Of a stretch of DNA of 64,000 nt, positions 8,214 to 16,841 are shown piece by piece; the stretch's first letter is position 1; every line of letters starts with the position of its first letter. Source of the DNA: Myxococcales bacterium. GTDB lineage: Bacteria > Myxococcota_A > Polyangia > Polyangiales > JADJMO01. The notes beneath the pieces were generated by a model. That model was not told where the DNA came from and ran no database searches. It saw only the letters and a list, made by a program, of their open reading frames with translations. The position numbers and the translations under genes were made by a program. Location: the NCBI GenBank assembly GCA_016709545.1, contig JADJMO010000008.1, forward strand, positions 186,001-250,000. The letters run 5' to 3'.

Positions 8214-8412
8214 GCGAAGTGAGCCGCAGGCGAACGCAGCGACCAGCGGCCGCCTCCATGGGCAGCCGCAACAGCAAGTGAGCGAAGTGAGCCGCAGGCG
8301 AACGCAGCGAACAGCGGCCGCCTCCATGGGCAGCCGCAACAGCAAGTGAGCGAAGTGAGCCGCAGGCGAACGCAGCGAACAGCGGCCGCCTCCATGGGCA
8401 GCCGCAACAGTA
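8208..8412. repeat. Three tandem copies of a 68-bp hairpin element
   Basis: Units begin with the TGAGCGAAGTGAGCC motif at 8211, 8279 and 8347, a constant spacing of 68 bases. Copies two and three are identical over nearly their whole length; copy one differs by about one base (GACC versus GAAC). Each unit contains a hairpin with 9-base arms and one mismatch around a TCCATG loop (arms start at 8246, 8314 and 8382). The array lies between a lipoprotein stop codon and the next gene. A related single copy occurs at 17281-17345. It is too uniform and spacer-free to be a CRISPR array. Confidence 0.85.
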
Positions 8413-8419
8413 AATCAGG

Positions 8420-10101
8420 GTGAGCGACCACGACGCGCGACGAGAGAGACAGCGGCGAACCGGCCCCATGGGTCGGCTCGCCGCGCGCGTTCGTGAGTCC
8501 GTCGCCAAGAGCGGGCGCATCTTCCTGCTCGGGCTCGTCGTGGCGTGCGGCGTCGAGGTCGTCGTCGACCTGAGCTCCACGCTGCGCGAGGTGAACGTGC
8601 TGCGCACACGCATGCGCGACCGTGGCACGAGCTACGTCGCCATCCTCTCGCGCTCGTGCGTGGGGCCGCTCGAGCGCAAGGACTCCGCCGAGCTCGCGGC
8701 CATGAGCCAGGGCGTGTTCGACGACGAGGACGTCGTCATGGTGCGGTTCGTCGGCGCCGACGGCGCGCTCCTGCACGAGCACGTGGACGAGGCGCAGGCG
8801 ACCGCGTTCCAGGGGAGCAAGGGCGAGGAGTTCCGCGCGTACTACGCGCACCAGCTCGGGCGCGACCTCGACGGCGTGCTGCGCGACCTCGCGAACCACC
8901 GACAGCGGATGGAGAAGAGCCGCTACCGCGACTTCGTGCAGAGCTACAACGACTTCGTCGACGGCGTGGCGGCGAAGTTCACCACCAAGAAGCCCTCCAA
9001 GGACAACCCGCTCGTCGTCTACCAGGACCGCCTCTACGACAAGCACAAGCGGCACGACGGCAGCTCCACGTGGGCCGTCGGGCTCGTCGTCGACGCCAAC
9101 AAGAAGCCGGTCGGCGCGATCCTGGTCGCCTTCTCGATGGAGCGGACCAACACCGCGATCGCGCGCAAGTATCTGCAGGGCGTGGGGATGATCGCGTTCT
9201 TCGTGGCGCTCATCCTCATCCAGAACGTGAGCGCGCGGCGCGACAAGCTGCGGTTGCTCGACCTCGAGGCGCGCCAGGGCCACGCGCGGCGCGCGATCGC
9301 CCAGGGGCTCCCCGAGCCGAAGAAGGACGCGCGGTTCGCCGCCGCCGGTGCGGTCGACCAGTCGCCCATCGCCGTGGACGGGTCGGTGTACGACCTGTCG
9401 ATCACCGACCGCGGGCTCGAGATCCTGCTCCTCGATCCGGACGGCGACGGGATCGACGCCGCGCCATCGCGCTCCACGCGCTGCGGGTGCACCGCGAGCG
9501 TGGGGCGTTCGTGGGAACGGTGCTCGACACCGTCACCGCGATCGGCGCCGACGTGGCCGAGATCCCCCTGAGCCGCCCGATCGGCATCGTGGTCGTGCGC
9601 GTGGACGTCGAAGGGGTCGTCGAGGGCCTCGCCACCCGCTTCGGCGGCGCGCGGGTCGTCGCCGACGGTAAGGTCGTGGCGCTCGCCGAGGAGCCCGAGG
9701 AGCAGGCGCCCGAGCGCATCCTCCCGCCGCTCCGCAGCCTCGGCGGCGTGCTGCCCGTGGGCGGCTTGCTGGTGGTCGGCGGCGGCGACGCCCCCGGCGC
9801 GGCGATCGACGAGGACGAGATCACCAAGCTCGTGCGGAGCACCACCAGCGTGGCTACCAGCGTCGCGAGCACCGTGGCCTCCACCGCGGCCCGCGTGGTC
9901 GTGAAGCCCAGCGCGAAGGCCAAGGTCGCCGAGGTCCCGGAGCCCATCGACCTCGACGCCCTCGCTGCGTTCGTCGCGCGCGCCGAGAGCGGGCGCGCCG
10001 TCGAGGACCTCGCGCACGACGCGGCCACCTGGGCCCGCGGGAACTTCCGCGCGCTCGTGGGGCGCGACCTCTCGGTGGTCGTGGTGCAGCGGCTCGCCTA
10101 G
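8420..10101 (+). CDS. Membrane-anchored sensor-like protein, interrupted by one frameshift
   Basis: The first 347 or so residues read from GTG 8420 and the rest in another frame; one missing base near 9460 (GCCGCGCC) joins them into a 560-residue protein. Seen in order: a basic N-terminus, a membrane helix (FLLGLVVACGVEVVVDL), about 200 residues of predicted periplasmic domain, a second membrane helix (GMIAFFVALILIQNV), and a cytoplasmic part. The two-helix layout is that of a periplasmic sensor. The C-terminus ends in GRDLSVVVVQRLA, which faintly recalls the last strand of PP2C/SpoIIE phosphatases, but catalytic aspartates were not located. No output domain can be named. Its stop shares CTAG with that of the convergent gene at 10098. 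Confidence 0.6.
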
Positions 10102-11333
10102 CGATCGAAGCGGAGCACGACGACGTCGTCGTCCAGCGCGGTCCACGACCGCCCGACGAGGCGCTCGGCGAGGGCAGTGTCGGCCGCGTGCACGAACCCA
10201 CCGAGGGAAGAGCGGCGCGGGTGCGCGGCGCGGATCGTCGGGCCCTCGAGGTCGAGGACGGCGCGCGCGCCGCGGCGATCGACGGCGAGCGGGACCGCGA
10301 GGCGGCGCTGGATCCTGCGGGCCGCGAGCGGCGCTCGGCGCGCCGCCTCGGCGAAGATGGCCTGTGCGAGCGCGATGGCGGCCGGGCACTCGTAGCTGCA
10401 GGGGGCGAACGGCACGACCGCGTCGCCCGTCTCGAGCAGGAGGTGGTCGAGCTCCCAGCGCGGGTGTTCGGTGTGGGCGTCGCGGGCGCACGCGAAGGCC
10501 TCGGCGACGTAGGCGCCGTCGGCGGCGGGATCGAGGATCACCCGCTGCGCATAGGCCGTCACGCAGCACGTCGGGTATCCGAGCGCGACGCCGAGCGCGC
10601 GGTACTGCGCGGCGCGCGCCGCGACGTCGGTGCACGGCGCGAACGTGACCGCCTCGATCGCGGCGACCGCCTCGGCCGCGGCGAGGGTCGGCGCCACGTA
10701 GAGGAGGCGGAGCTTCCTGGCGTGCTGGCCCTCGTCGTCGATGAACGTGCCGTCGGCCGCGCACACCGCGAGCTCGAGCGCGCGGTAGCGAGCGACGAAG
10801 GCGGCCTCGTCCGCCGTGGTGCTGAGGCGGATCGCCGGCTTGAGCCCGGCCCGCAGCGCCACGAGCTCGGTGTCGACGCGGGTCTGGTCGTCGAGCAGCG
10901 TGGGGATCTGCGCCTCGCGCCCGGCCACGATCGCCTCGTGGATCTCGGCCTGGATCTCCGCGGGATCGCGCGGGAGGAGCGGCCGGTCGGGCACCGGCTC
11001 GAGCAGGAAGCGCGCGATCTTCGGGACCGCGTGGGCGAGGCCGAAGAGGCGGCCCGCCACGGGCGCGAGGCCTTCGGCGATCGGTAGCACCACGTCGAGC
11101 GGCAGGTCCTGCGCGCGTGCGAGCCCGCGGAGGCGCGCCGCGATGCGATCGGTGCGCGCGAGCGCCTCCACGGTGACCCGCACCCGGAGCCCAGCCGTGG
11201 CGCGCAGGCGTCGCAGCAGCGTCGGGTCGGCGAGGCGCGCGCCGTCGGTCGTCGCGACGATCTCCGGGGAAGCAGCCGCGCGATCGAGCTGGGCGAGCGC
11301 GTCGTCGGCATCGAGGTCGACGAGGGCGCGCAC
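10098..11333 (-). CDS. Protein with GYPTCC motif (DUF483-like), radical SAM neighbour
   Basis: 411 residues, no signal peptide or membrane helix. The only striking motif is LGYPTCCVTAYAQR near residue 265, followed about 60 residues later by APCSYECPAAIALAQAIF, which together give four cysteines that could bind metal or an Fe-S cluster. A GYPxCC motif is reminiscent of DUF483 proteins, which have no known function; this match is from memory of the motif only. The gene is divergent from the radical SAM gene at 11361 with only 27 bp between starts, so the two probably share a promoter region. It marks the left end of the radical SAM island. Confidence 0.6.
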   Translation of the reverse strand: MRALVDLDADDALAQLDRAAASPEIVATTDGARLADPTLLRRLRATAGLRVRVTVEALARTDRIAARLRGLARAQDLPLDVVLPIAEGLAPVAGRLFGLAHAVPKIARFLLEPVPDRPLLPRDPAEIQAEIHEAIVAGREAQIPTLLDDQTRVDTELVALRAGLKPAIRLSTTADEAAFVARYRALELAVCAADGTFIDDEGQHARKLRLLYVAPTLAAAEAVAAIEAVTFAPCTDVAARAAQYRALGVALGYPTCCVTAYAQRVILDPAADGAYVAEAFACARDAHTEHPRWELDHLLLETGDAVVPFAPCSYECPAAIALAQAIFAEAARRAPLAARRIQRRLAVPLAVDRRGARAVLDLEGPTIRAAHPRRSSLGGFVHAADTALAERLVGRSWTALDDDVVVLRFDR

Positions 11334-11360
11334 GCGGGCAGCGTACTACACTGGCGGGCG

Positions 11361-12614
11361 ATGGAGCCCGAGCAGCAGGTCGAGATCCAGCTCGGGCACT
11401 TGTGCAACAACCGCTGCGTGTTCTGCGTCAGCGGGCAGCGCACCGCGATGGGCGAGGCGCACCCGGTGGCGGCCGACCCGGTCGTGGCCAAGCTCGAGGA
11501 GGCGCGCGCGCGCGGGATCGACAAGGTCACCCTGCTCGGCGGCGAGCCCACGCTGCAGCCCGAGTTCCTCGCGATCGTGCGGCGGGCCGTCGCGCTCGGA
11601 TACCGCGAGATCGTGGTCTTCACCAACGGCGTGAAGACCGCGCGCGCGAGCTTCGTCGACGAGATCCTCGCGACCGGTGGCAACTTCACGTTCCGCCTCT
11701 CGTTCCAGGGAGCGACCGCGCGCGCCCACGAGCGCACCACCAAGAAGCTCGGCTCGTTCGGGCGGCTCGTCGAGAGCCTGGCGAACCTCCACGCGCGCAG
11801 GCAGCGCATCACCGTGAACATGTGCGTCGTGCGGTCGAACCAGGACTCGGTCGAGGCGTTCCCCGCGCTGCTCCTGCCCTACGGGGTGAGCCAGCTCCAC
11901 CTCGACATGGTGCGCCCGCTCGACGCCGGGGTGCGCACCGAGGCCGAGCTCCGCGAGATGATGCCGCGCTACTCCGACCTCGTGCCCGCGCTCGAGCGCA
12001 TGATCGCGGGGTTCCCGCCCGGCTTCGACGTCAACCTCGGCAACCTGCCGTACTGCGTCGCGCAGGACCTCGCGGAGCACATCCACCACGACGGCGAGAA
12101 GACCTACACGGTCGCCGTCGACCACGACGACGCGCTGAGCGAGCCCTGGGACAAGTACGAGACCAAGCGACGGGACAAGCGCAAGCCCGCGTCGTGCAGC
12201 GACTGCGTGTACGAGCCACGCTGCAGCGGCGTGTTCGAGACCTACGAGCGGTTCTACGGGGTCTCCGAGCTCGTGCCCGTGCGCACCCTGCCGGTCGTCG
12301 ATCGGGGCCTCGCGTCGCTGCGCGAGCTCGCCGGCCGCGCGGCCGACCCGCGCATCGGCGCCGGGCTCCTCCGTCTGCATGGGGCAGGCCCATTCGCAGA
12401 GCTCACGGTGCGCGGGGCGCGCCTCCGCGAAGACGGCCAGGCCGCGGCGATCGACCTCGAGCACACGAGCGGCGTGCGCGTTCGGCTCGCCTTCGCGGTG
12501 CAGGGCGCGCGGCTCGCCGGCCGCTACGCGCTCGATCGACCGGCGCCCTCGCTTTCGGGGCCGGGGCTGACCGCGGGCGTGCGGGCCGCGATGACGGCGC
12601 TGCTCGCCGAGTAG
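11361..12614 (+). CDS. Radical SAM enzyme with C-terminal CxxC cluster (island enzyme 1)
   Basis: 417 residues. The N-terminal CNNRCVFC (C15, C19, C22) is the site-differentiated 4Fe-4S motif that cleaves S-adenosylmethionine; GGEP follows near residue 60. After the TIM-barrel region comes CSDCVYEPRCSGVFETYERF and then YGVSELVPV, a short auxiliary-cluster motif shared with other enzymes of this island. A further 110-residue tail (LRLHGAGPFAELTVRGARL and onwards) has no recognised family. The role is probably peptide or protein modification, inferred from the neighbourhood. The 3' end overlaps the convergent HExxH gene by 91 bp. Confidence 0.85.
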   Translation: MEPEQQVEIQLGHLCNNRCVFCVSGQRTAMGEAHPVAADPVVAKLEEARARGIDKVTLLGGEPTLQPEFLAIVRRAVALGYREIVVFTNGVKTARASFVDEILATGGNFTFRLSFQGATARAHERTTKKLGSFGRLVESLANLHARRQRITVNMCVVRSNQDSVEAFPALLLPYGVSQLHLDMVRPLDAGVRTEAELREMMPRYSDLVPALERMIAGFPPGFDVNLGNLPYCVAQDLAEHIHHDGEKTYTVAVDHDDALSEPWDKYETKRRDKRKPASCSDCVYEPRCSGVFETYERFYGVSELVPVRTLPVVDRGLASLRELAGRAADPRIGAGLLRLHGAGPFAELTVRGARLREDGQAAAIDLEHTSGVRVRLAFAVQGARLAGRYALDRPAPSLSGPGLTAGVRAAMTALLAE

Positions 12615-13768
12615 TGCGCGTCCCAGCGGGCGAGCTCGTCGAGGAGGGCGCGCCCTGCGGGCGTCGGATCGGCGTGCGCGAGCAGGAGCGAGATCCCCTC
12701 GTGGTTGCTCGCGACGATCTGCGCGAACCGCTGCGCGAAGCTCGGGTGGGCGGCGAGCGGGTCGGAGGCCGCGAGCATGGCCTCGTAGAGCCGCGCCACC
12801 GGGACGAAGGCGTGCGCGGCGAGCAGCACGCCGTGCAGCGGGCGCGGGTCCGGGCGCACGGGGCTCTTGTAGACGGCCGCCGGGTCGTTGCGGAGCACCT
12901 CGTCGACCTCGAACAGCGCGTTGAGCTTGCCGTGGCTGAACTCGTGGATCAGCGCCTCGGTCATGGTCATCGGCTGCGGGTGGAGCGTGAGGTAGATCGT
13001 CCCGATCGCCTCGCGGTACGAGGCCGAGAGGTGCGCCTCCGGGTCGTAGCCGACGGGCACGAGCTGCTGCACGTGGAGGTCGAACTCGGCGCGGAGCTCG
13101 GGCAGGTGGCGCTCGATCCGCGCGAGCGCTTCGCGCAGCGAGGCGCACCACTCGTCCGCGGAGCGCCCGCCGAGATCGATGCGGTTGCCCGCCTTGTTCG
13201 GGTGCGCCTCCAGCATCGAGAGCGGGTTCTGATCGGCGAGGGCGAGCACGACGTCTCCCACCACGGGGACGAACGGCCGCTCGACGCCCCGCGGGTCGCG
13301 CGGATCGAACGTGAGCGCTCTCACGCGGATCTCGCGCGACGACGCGACGAGTGTCGCGCCGGCCGGCAGATCGAGTGCGAAGCGGCCCGCGAGCGATACG
13401 AGCCGCGGCGGCAGGCAGCGGAGCTCGACGGGCGCGGGCAAGGCGCCGAGCACGGCGAGCTCGACCGCGAGGGTCGCGACGAGCTCGGGCACGAGCGCCG
13501 GGTCGCCGTCGCGCGCGCACCGCACGAGCACCGCGACGTTCGCGCGGCGGAGCACCGCGGAGAGAGCGCCCGCGCGGTCGGGCATCGCGGCGAAGGCGCG
13601 CGCGAGGCCGGCGAGGTCGGCGCGCAGGAGCGGGTCGGCGGTCGGCTGGCGGAGGATCCGGGAGAGATCGCCCACCAGCCGTCGCACCGCGTGCGACAGC
13701 ACCTCGCGCCCCGTCGTCGATCCCGCCGCCGGCACCGTGAGATCGGCGTAGATCGCGGGCGAAGGCAT
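12524..13768 (-). CDS. HExxH-type putative peptide-modifying enzyme
   Basis: 414 residues. The central motif ALIHEFSHGKLNALFEV has H275-E-F-S-H279. It is embedded in a context typical of the 'HEXXH motif-containing putative peptide modification' family: the preceding GTIYLTLHPQPMTMTEAL and the following DPRPLHGVLLAAHAFVPVARL. Members of that family occur with radical SAM and other RiPP enzymes, and some have been described as 2-oxoglutarate-dependent peptide beta-hydroxylases, not proteases. No signal peptide is present. The start is ATG 13768; an in-frame ATG lies 18 nt upstream. It is divergent from the membrane protein at 13793 with 24 bp between starts. Confidence 0.78.
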   Translation of the reverse strand: MPSPAIYADLTVPAAGSTTGREVLSHAVRRLVGDLSRILRQPTADPLLRADLAGLARAFAAMPDRAGALSAVLRRANVAVLVRCARDGDPALVPELVATLAVELAVLGALPAPVELRCLPPRLVSLAGRFALDLPAGATLVASSREIRVRALTFDPRDPRGVERPFVPVVGDVVLALADQNPLSMLEAHPNKAGNRIDLGGRSADEWCASLREALARIERHLPELRAEFDLHVQQLVPVGYDPEAHLSASYREAIGTIYLTLHPQPMTMTEALIHEFSHGKLNALFEVDEVLRNDPAAVYKSPVRPDPRPLHGVLLAAHAFVPVARLYEAMLAASDPLAAHPSFAQRFAQIVASNHEGISLLLAHADPTPAGRALLDELARWDAHYSASSAVIAARTPAVSPGPESEGAGRSSA

Positions 13769-13792
13769 GGCCGAGCAGGATACCATCGCCCC

Positions 13793-15466
13793 GTGACGCG
13801 CTGGCTGCCGGTCCTCCTCCTCGCGATCGTGCACCTGCTCGTCGCGTGGCCTGGCGCGGGCGAGCGCGGGATCATCGCCGAGGAGGTGCAGCCCTATCTG
13901 CGCCACTACCCGAAGGTGCTCGAGGAGTCGGCCGAGGTGCGGTTCGCGGCGCCCTACGACGATCCGGCGCTGCTCGTGGCCATCGACGCCGGCCGCCCGG
14001 TGACCCCGCGGTGGGTGGGCACCACGCACTGGCCGGAGCTCGCCTTTCACGGGCCCGATCGCATCTATCCGCTGCTCGTCCGCGGCCACCAGACCGCGCT
14101 CGGCAGCGCGCCAGGGCTCGCGTTCGGGCCTTGGCTCGGCGGCGGCATCGCGGGGGTGCGGCGCGCGTCGGTGCTGCTCGGGCTTGCGCTCGTGCTGCTC
14201 GCGTACGCGCTCGCGCGGCGGCTCGGGGCGAGCCAGCGCGTGGCCACGCTGGTCGGTCTCGCGTGCGCGCTCTCGCCCGGCCTCTGGTTCTTCGCGCGCA
14301 CCGGGTACGGGTTCGAGCTCGGGAGCCGCGTGCTCATGCTGACGACGCTGGTCGTGGCCGCGCCGCTGCAGCGCATCGGCGCGCGGCGCGCGATCGGCAT
14401 CGGCCTCCTGTTCGCCCTCGCGGTCCTCGCGCGCGCCACCATCGCGGTCACCCTCGCGCCCCCGCTGCTGCTCCTCCTGTTCCATCCGCGGCGATTCCCT
14501 GGTTTTCGTGGCGTCGCGGGCATCCTGGGCCTCGGGGGGGCGCTGCCCCTGCTCGCCTTCGTCGTCGTGAAGGCCCTCCTCCCGCTCCGCGCGGCGCCCG
14601 CCGCCGACCTCGCGCTCACCTCGCTGTCGGGGCGCACGCTGGTGGCGTTGCCCACGGCGTGGATGCAGCTCGCGTGGGTGGTCGACCCGCGGGTCGTGCT
14701 GTCGGCGCTCGTCGGGGGTGCGGCGAGTGCGCGGCCGGCCACGCTGGCGGCGCTGCTCGGGGCCGTGGTGACGGGCGTGGCCCTCGTCCGCTGGTGGCGT
14801 GGCACCGCGCGCGAGGGCGAGCGGCTGTTCGTCGCGGCGCTCCTCGGCAACGCGATCCTGGGCGCCTTCCTGTACGGCGATCCGCTCCAGTTCCAGCTCG
14901 GGATGGCGCTCGAGCCGCTGTTCGTCCTCGCGGTCGCCGTGCAGCTCGACGGCGTCTCGATACGGGGCCGCACGCCCGTGTTCGTGGCCGTGGCGGCGCT
15001 GTTCGTCGCGCGCATCGCCACGCTGGCCTCGCTCGCCGCGGAGCAGCGGCGCACGGACAACCCCATGCTCAGCGGGCGCGCGCAGCGAGCCGTGGTGGCC
15101 GCGCTCGCGACCGTCCCCGGAGAGACGGTGGTGACGACGGCTTACGACCACGTGGGCGTCCTCGAGTCGTGGACGGGCGAGGCCCTCCGGCCCATCCACG
15201 CCTGGAAGCTCCTCAAGGTGGCGGGCGCCGACGACGCCGTCGCCGTCGAGCGCTGGCGGGCGATCTTCGCGGCGCGGCGGGTGTGCCACGTGCTGCTCGG
15301 CCGGGCGCAGAGCCTGGTGGAGGGGCCGTTCACCGACCACGCGCGGGTCTCGCGCGCGCTGCTCGCGGTGGCCACCGCGCAGGGGAAAACGCTCGTGCGC
15401 ACACCGATCGTCGGCGACGGCGGCGGTGTCGTGTTCGAGCTCGTGAAGGTGTCCCCGTGCGAGTGA
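13793..15466 (+). CDS. Polytopic membrane protein, GT-C glycosyltransferase-like
   Basis: 557 residues from GTG 13793. The first helix (WLPVLLLAIVHLLVAW) is followed by a loop with GIIAEEVQPYLRHYP, then about nine more hydrophobic segments and a C-terminal soluble part of about 130 residues. The overall plan, with an acidic pair early in the first external loop, resembles GT-C glycosyltransferases such as protein O-mannosyltransferases and ArnT, which use polyprenyl-phosphate sugars. No decisive motif is seen, so this is a fold-level guess. It lies in the forward gene string of the radical SAM island and overlaps the next gene. Confidence 0.6.
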   Translation: MTRWLPVLLLAIVHLLVAWPGAGERGIIAEEVQPYLRHYPKVLEESAEVRFAAPYDDPALLVAIDAGRPVTPRWVGTTHWPELAFHGPDRIYPLLVRGHQTALGSAPGLAFGPWLGGGIAGVRRASVLLGLALVLLAYALARRLGASQRVATLVGLACALSPGLWFFARTGYGFELGSRVLMLTTLVVAAPLQRIGARRAIGIGLLFALAVLARATIAVTLAPPLLLLLFHPRRFPGFRGVAGILGLGGALPLLAFVVVKALLPLRAAPAADLALTSLSGRTLVALPTAWMQLAWVVDPRVVLSALVGGAASARPATLAALLGAVVTGVALVRWWRGTAREGERLFVAALLGNAILGAFLYGDPLQFQLGMALEPLFVLAVAVQLDGVSIRGRTPVFVAVAALFVARIATLASLAAEQRRTDNPMLSGRAQRAVVAALATVPGETVVTTAYDHVGVLESWTGEALRPIHAWKLLKVAGADDAVAVERWRAIFAARRVCHVLLGRAQSLVEGPFTDHARVSRALLAVATAQGKTLVRTPIVGDGGGVVFELVKVSPCE

Positions 15467-15927
15467 GCGAGCCCGGTCGGAGGAGCCTCCTGGTCACGCT
15501 CGGCGTGTTCGTCGGCCTGGTCGTGGCCGTGAACGTGGCCTCGCGGCTCGCGCCCCGACCGCCACCGCGTGTCGTGGGCTCGGCCTCGGCGCCCGCGCCG
15601 TCCTCGTCACTCGGCGACGACGTGGAGCGATACCTCGGTCCCCTCGCGAAGGGCACGGCCTTCGAGGGCTTCCGCATCACGCGCGTGGACCCCCTTCGTG
15701 ACGGGCGTCTCACCCTGCAGGTCGGCACCTGGTCGATCGACCTGCACGCGCGCGACGACCACGCGCCGAAGCCGCTCGCGGAGACCGCGCAGGTGGCGCT
15801 CTACCTGCGCGGCGCGGGCGCCACCTCCGCCGAGGCCCTCGCGGCGTGCACGGCGCTCGGCAAGGCGCTCTCCCTCCGCGAGGCCGCCGGTGCGAAGGCC
15901 CCGCCGCTCTCGCCGCTGCCGCACTAG
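15463..15927 (+). CDS. Small membrane-anchored protein of unknown function
   Basis: 154 residues. An N-terminal hydrophobic helix (LLVTLGVFVGLVVAVNVA) follows a short basic stretch. Next is a Pro/Ser linker and a domain of about 100 residues containing DDVERYLGPLAKGTAFEGF and RLTLQVGTWSIDLHARDD. No family was recognised. The start is placed at GTG 15463, which overlaps the preceding TGA as GTGA; an alternative GTG lies at 15457. Tight spacing to the genes on both sides (overlap upstream, 10 nt downstream) places it in the same transcript as the radical SAM gene at 15938. Confidence 0.62.
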   Translation: MSEPGRRSLLVTLGVFVGLVVAVNVASRLAPRPPPRVVGSASAPAPSSSLGDDVERYLGPLAKGTAFEGFRITRVDPLRDGRLTLQVGTWSIDLHARDDHAPKPLAETAQVALYLRGAGATSAEALAACTALGKALSLREAAGAKAPPLSPLPH

Positions 15928-15937
15928 ACTGCGCGCG

Positions 15938-16813
15938 ATGTGGCTCGAGCTCGCCCTCGACTACCGGTGCAACCTGCGGTGCGTCGGGTGCCACGCGTGC
16001 TTCGACGACGGCGCCTCGCTCTCACCCTCGGCCACGCGCGCGCGGCTCGAGCAGGCGCGGGCCCGCGGGGTCACGCGCCTCTGGCTCGGCGGCGGCGAGC
16101 CCACGCTGCGCGACGATCTGCTGCGTGTGGTCGCGACGGCGCGCTCTCTCGGCTTCACCACCCTCTGTCTGCAGACGAACGGCCTCCGGCTCGCCTACCC
16201 GGCCTACCTCGACGCGCTGCTCGCCGCCGGCGTCACCGAGTTCCGGGTCAACGCGAAGAGCCACGACGCCGCGGTGCACGACCGACTCTCCGGGCGCGAC
16301 GGCGCGCACGCGCTCCTCGTGACGGCGCTCGGGTCGCTCGTCGCACGGAAGCAGCGCGTGGTGGCCGACCTGCTCGTCACGCGGTCGAACGGTCCCGCGC
16401 TCGCCGAGACGATCCGGTTCTTCGCTGGGCTCGGCGTCTCGGGCTTCTCGCTGTGGTGGCTCTCGGCGGTCGACGACGAGGTGGCGTCGGCCGAGGTGCC
16501 CCGCTTCGCCGACCTCGGCCACGCGCTCACCGCCGCGGCCGAGACGGCTCAGCTGCTCGGCGTAGGCCTCGAGAGCCTGCACACGCCACCTTGCGTGTTG
16601 CCGCCACCGGTGCGCGCCCTCTACCACCCGGTCTCGGAGCTCGCGCTCGTCGTGGTCGAGCCGCAGAACCGCACCTTCGACCTCGAGCGTTCGCCGATCG
16701 AAGGTGGCGCCTACCTGCCGGGTTGCGCTGGATGCTCCGTTCGCCCGCGCTGCCTCGGCCCGCGCGCGGACTACATCCACCTCCACGGCGCCGCCGAGTT
16801 CGTCCCCCTGTGA
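15938..16813 (+). CDS. Radical SAM enzyme, compact (island enzyme 2)
   Basis: 291 residues starting at ATG 15938. The cluster motif CNLRCVGC (C11, C15, C18) opens the barrel almost at the N-terminus, followed by LWLGGGEPTLRDDLL (GGEP motif). The C-terminus has CAGCSVRPRCLGPRADYIHL and then HGAAEFVPL, the same C-x2-C-x5-C-x-G...E-F-x-P pattern seen in island enzymes 1, 4, 7 and 8. The protein lacks any precursor-binding RRE-type N-terminal domain. It is 28 nt upstream of the HxsD-like gene. The product is unknown; peptide modification is inferred from context. Confidence 0.85.
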   Translation: MWLELALDYRCNLRCVGCHACFDDGASLSPSATRARLEQARARGVTRLWLGGGEPTLRDDLLRVVATARSLGFTTLCLQTNGLRLAYPAYLDALLAAGVTEFRVNAKSHDAAVHDRLSGRDGAHALLVTALGSLVARKQRVVADLLVTRSNGPALAETIRFFAGLGVSGFSLWWLSAVDDEVASAEVPRFADLGHALTAAAETAQLLGVGLESLHTPPCVLPPPVRALYHPVSELALVVVEPQNRTFDLERSPIEGGAYLPGCAGCSVRPRCLGPRADYIHLHGAAEFVPL

Positions 16814-16841
16814 CCGCGCGGCGAGCTACGCTCTTGCCCGC

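Noticed and set aside
8208..8412. Three regular repeats resembling a small CRISPR array
   Set aside because: The units are adjacent with no variable spacers, the whole 68 bp is repeated, and no Cas gene is near.
12614..15340. A long reverse-strand reading frame of about 900 residues covering the membrane-protein gene
   Set aside because: Only the part up to 13768 has protein-like character (HExxH motif). The rest is Arg/Gly/His-rich shadow sequence antisense to a credible membrane protein.
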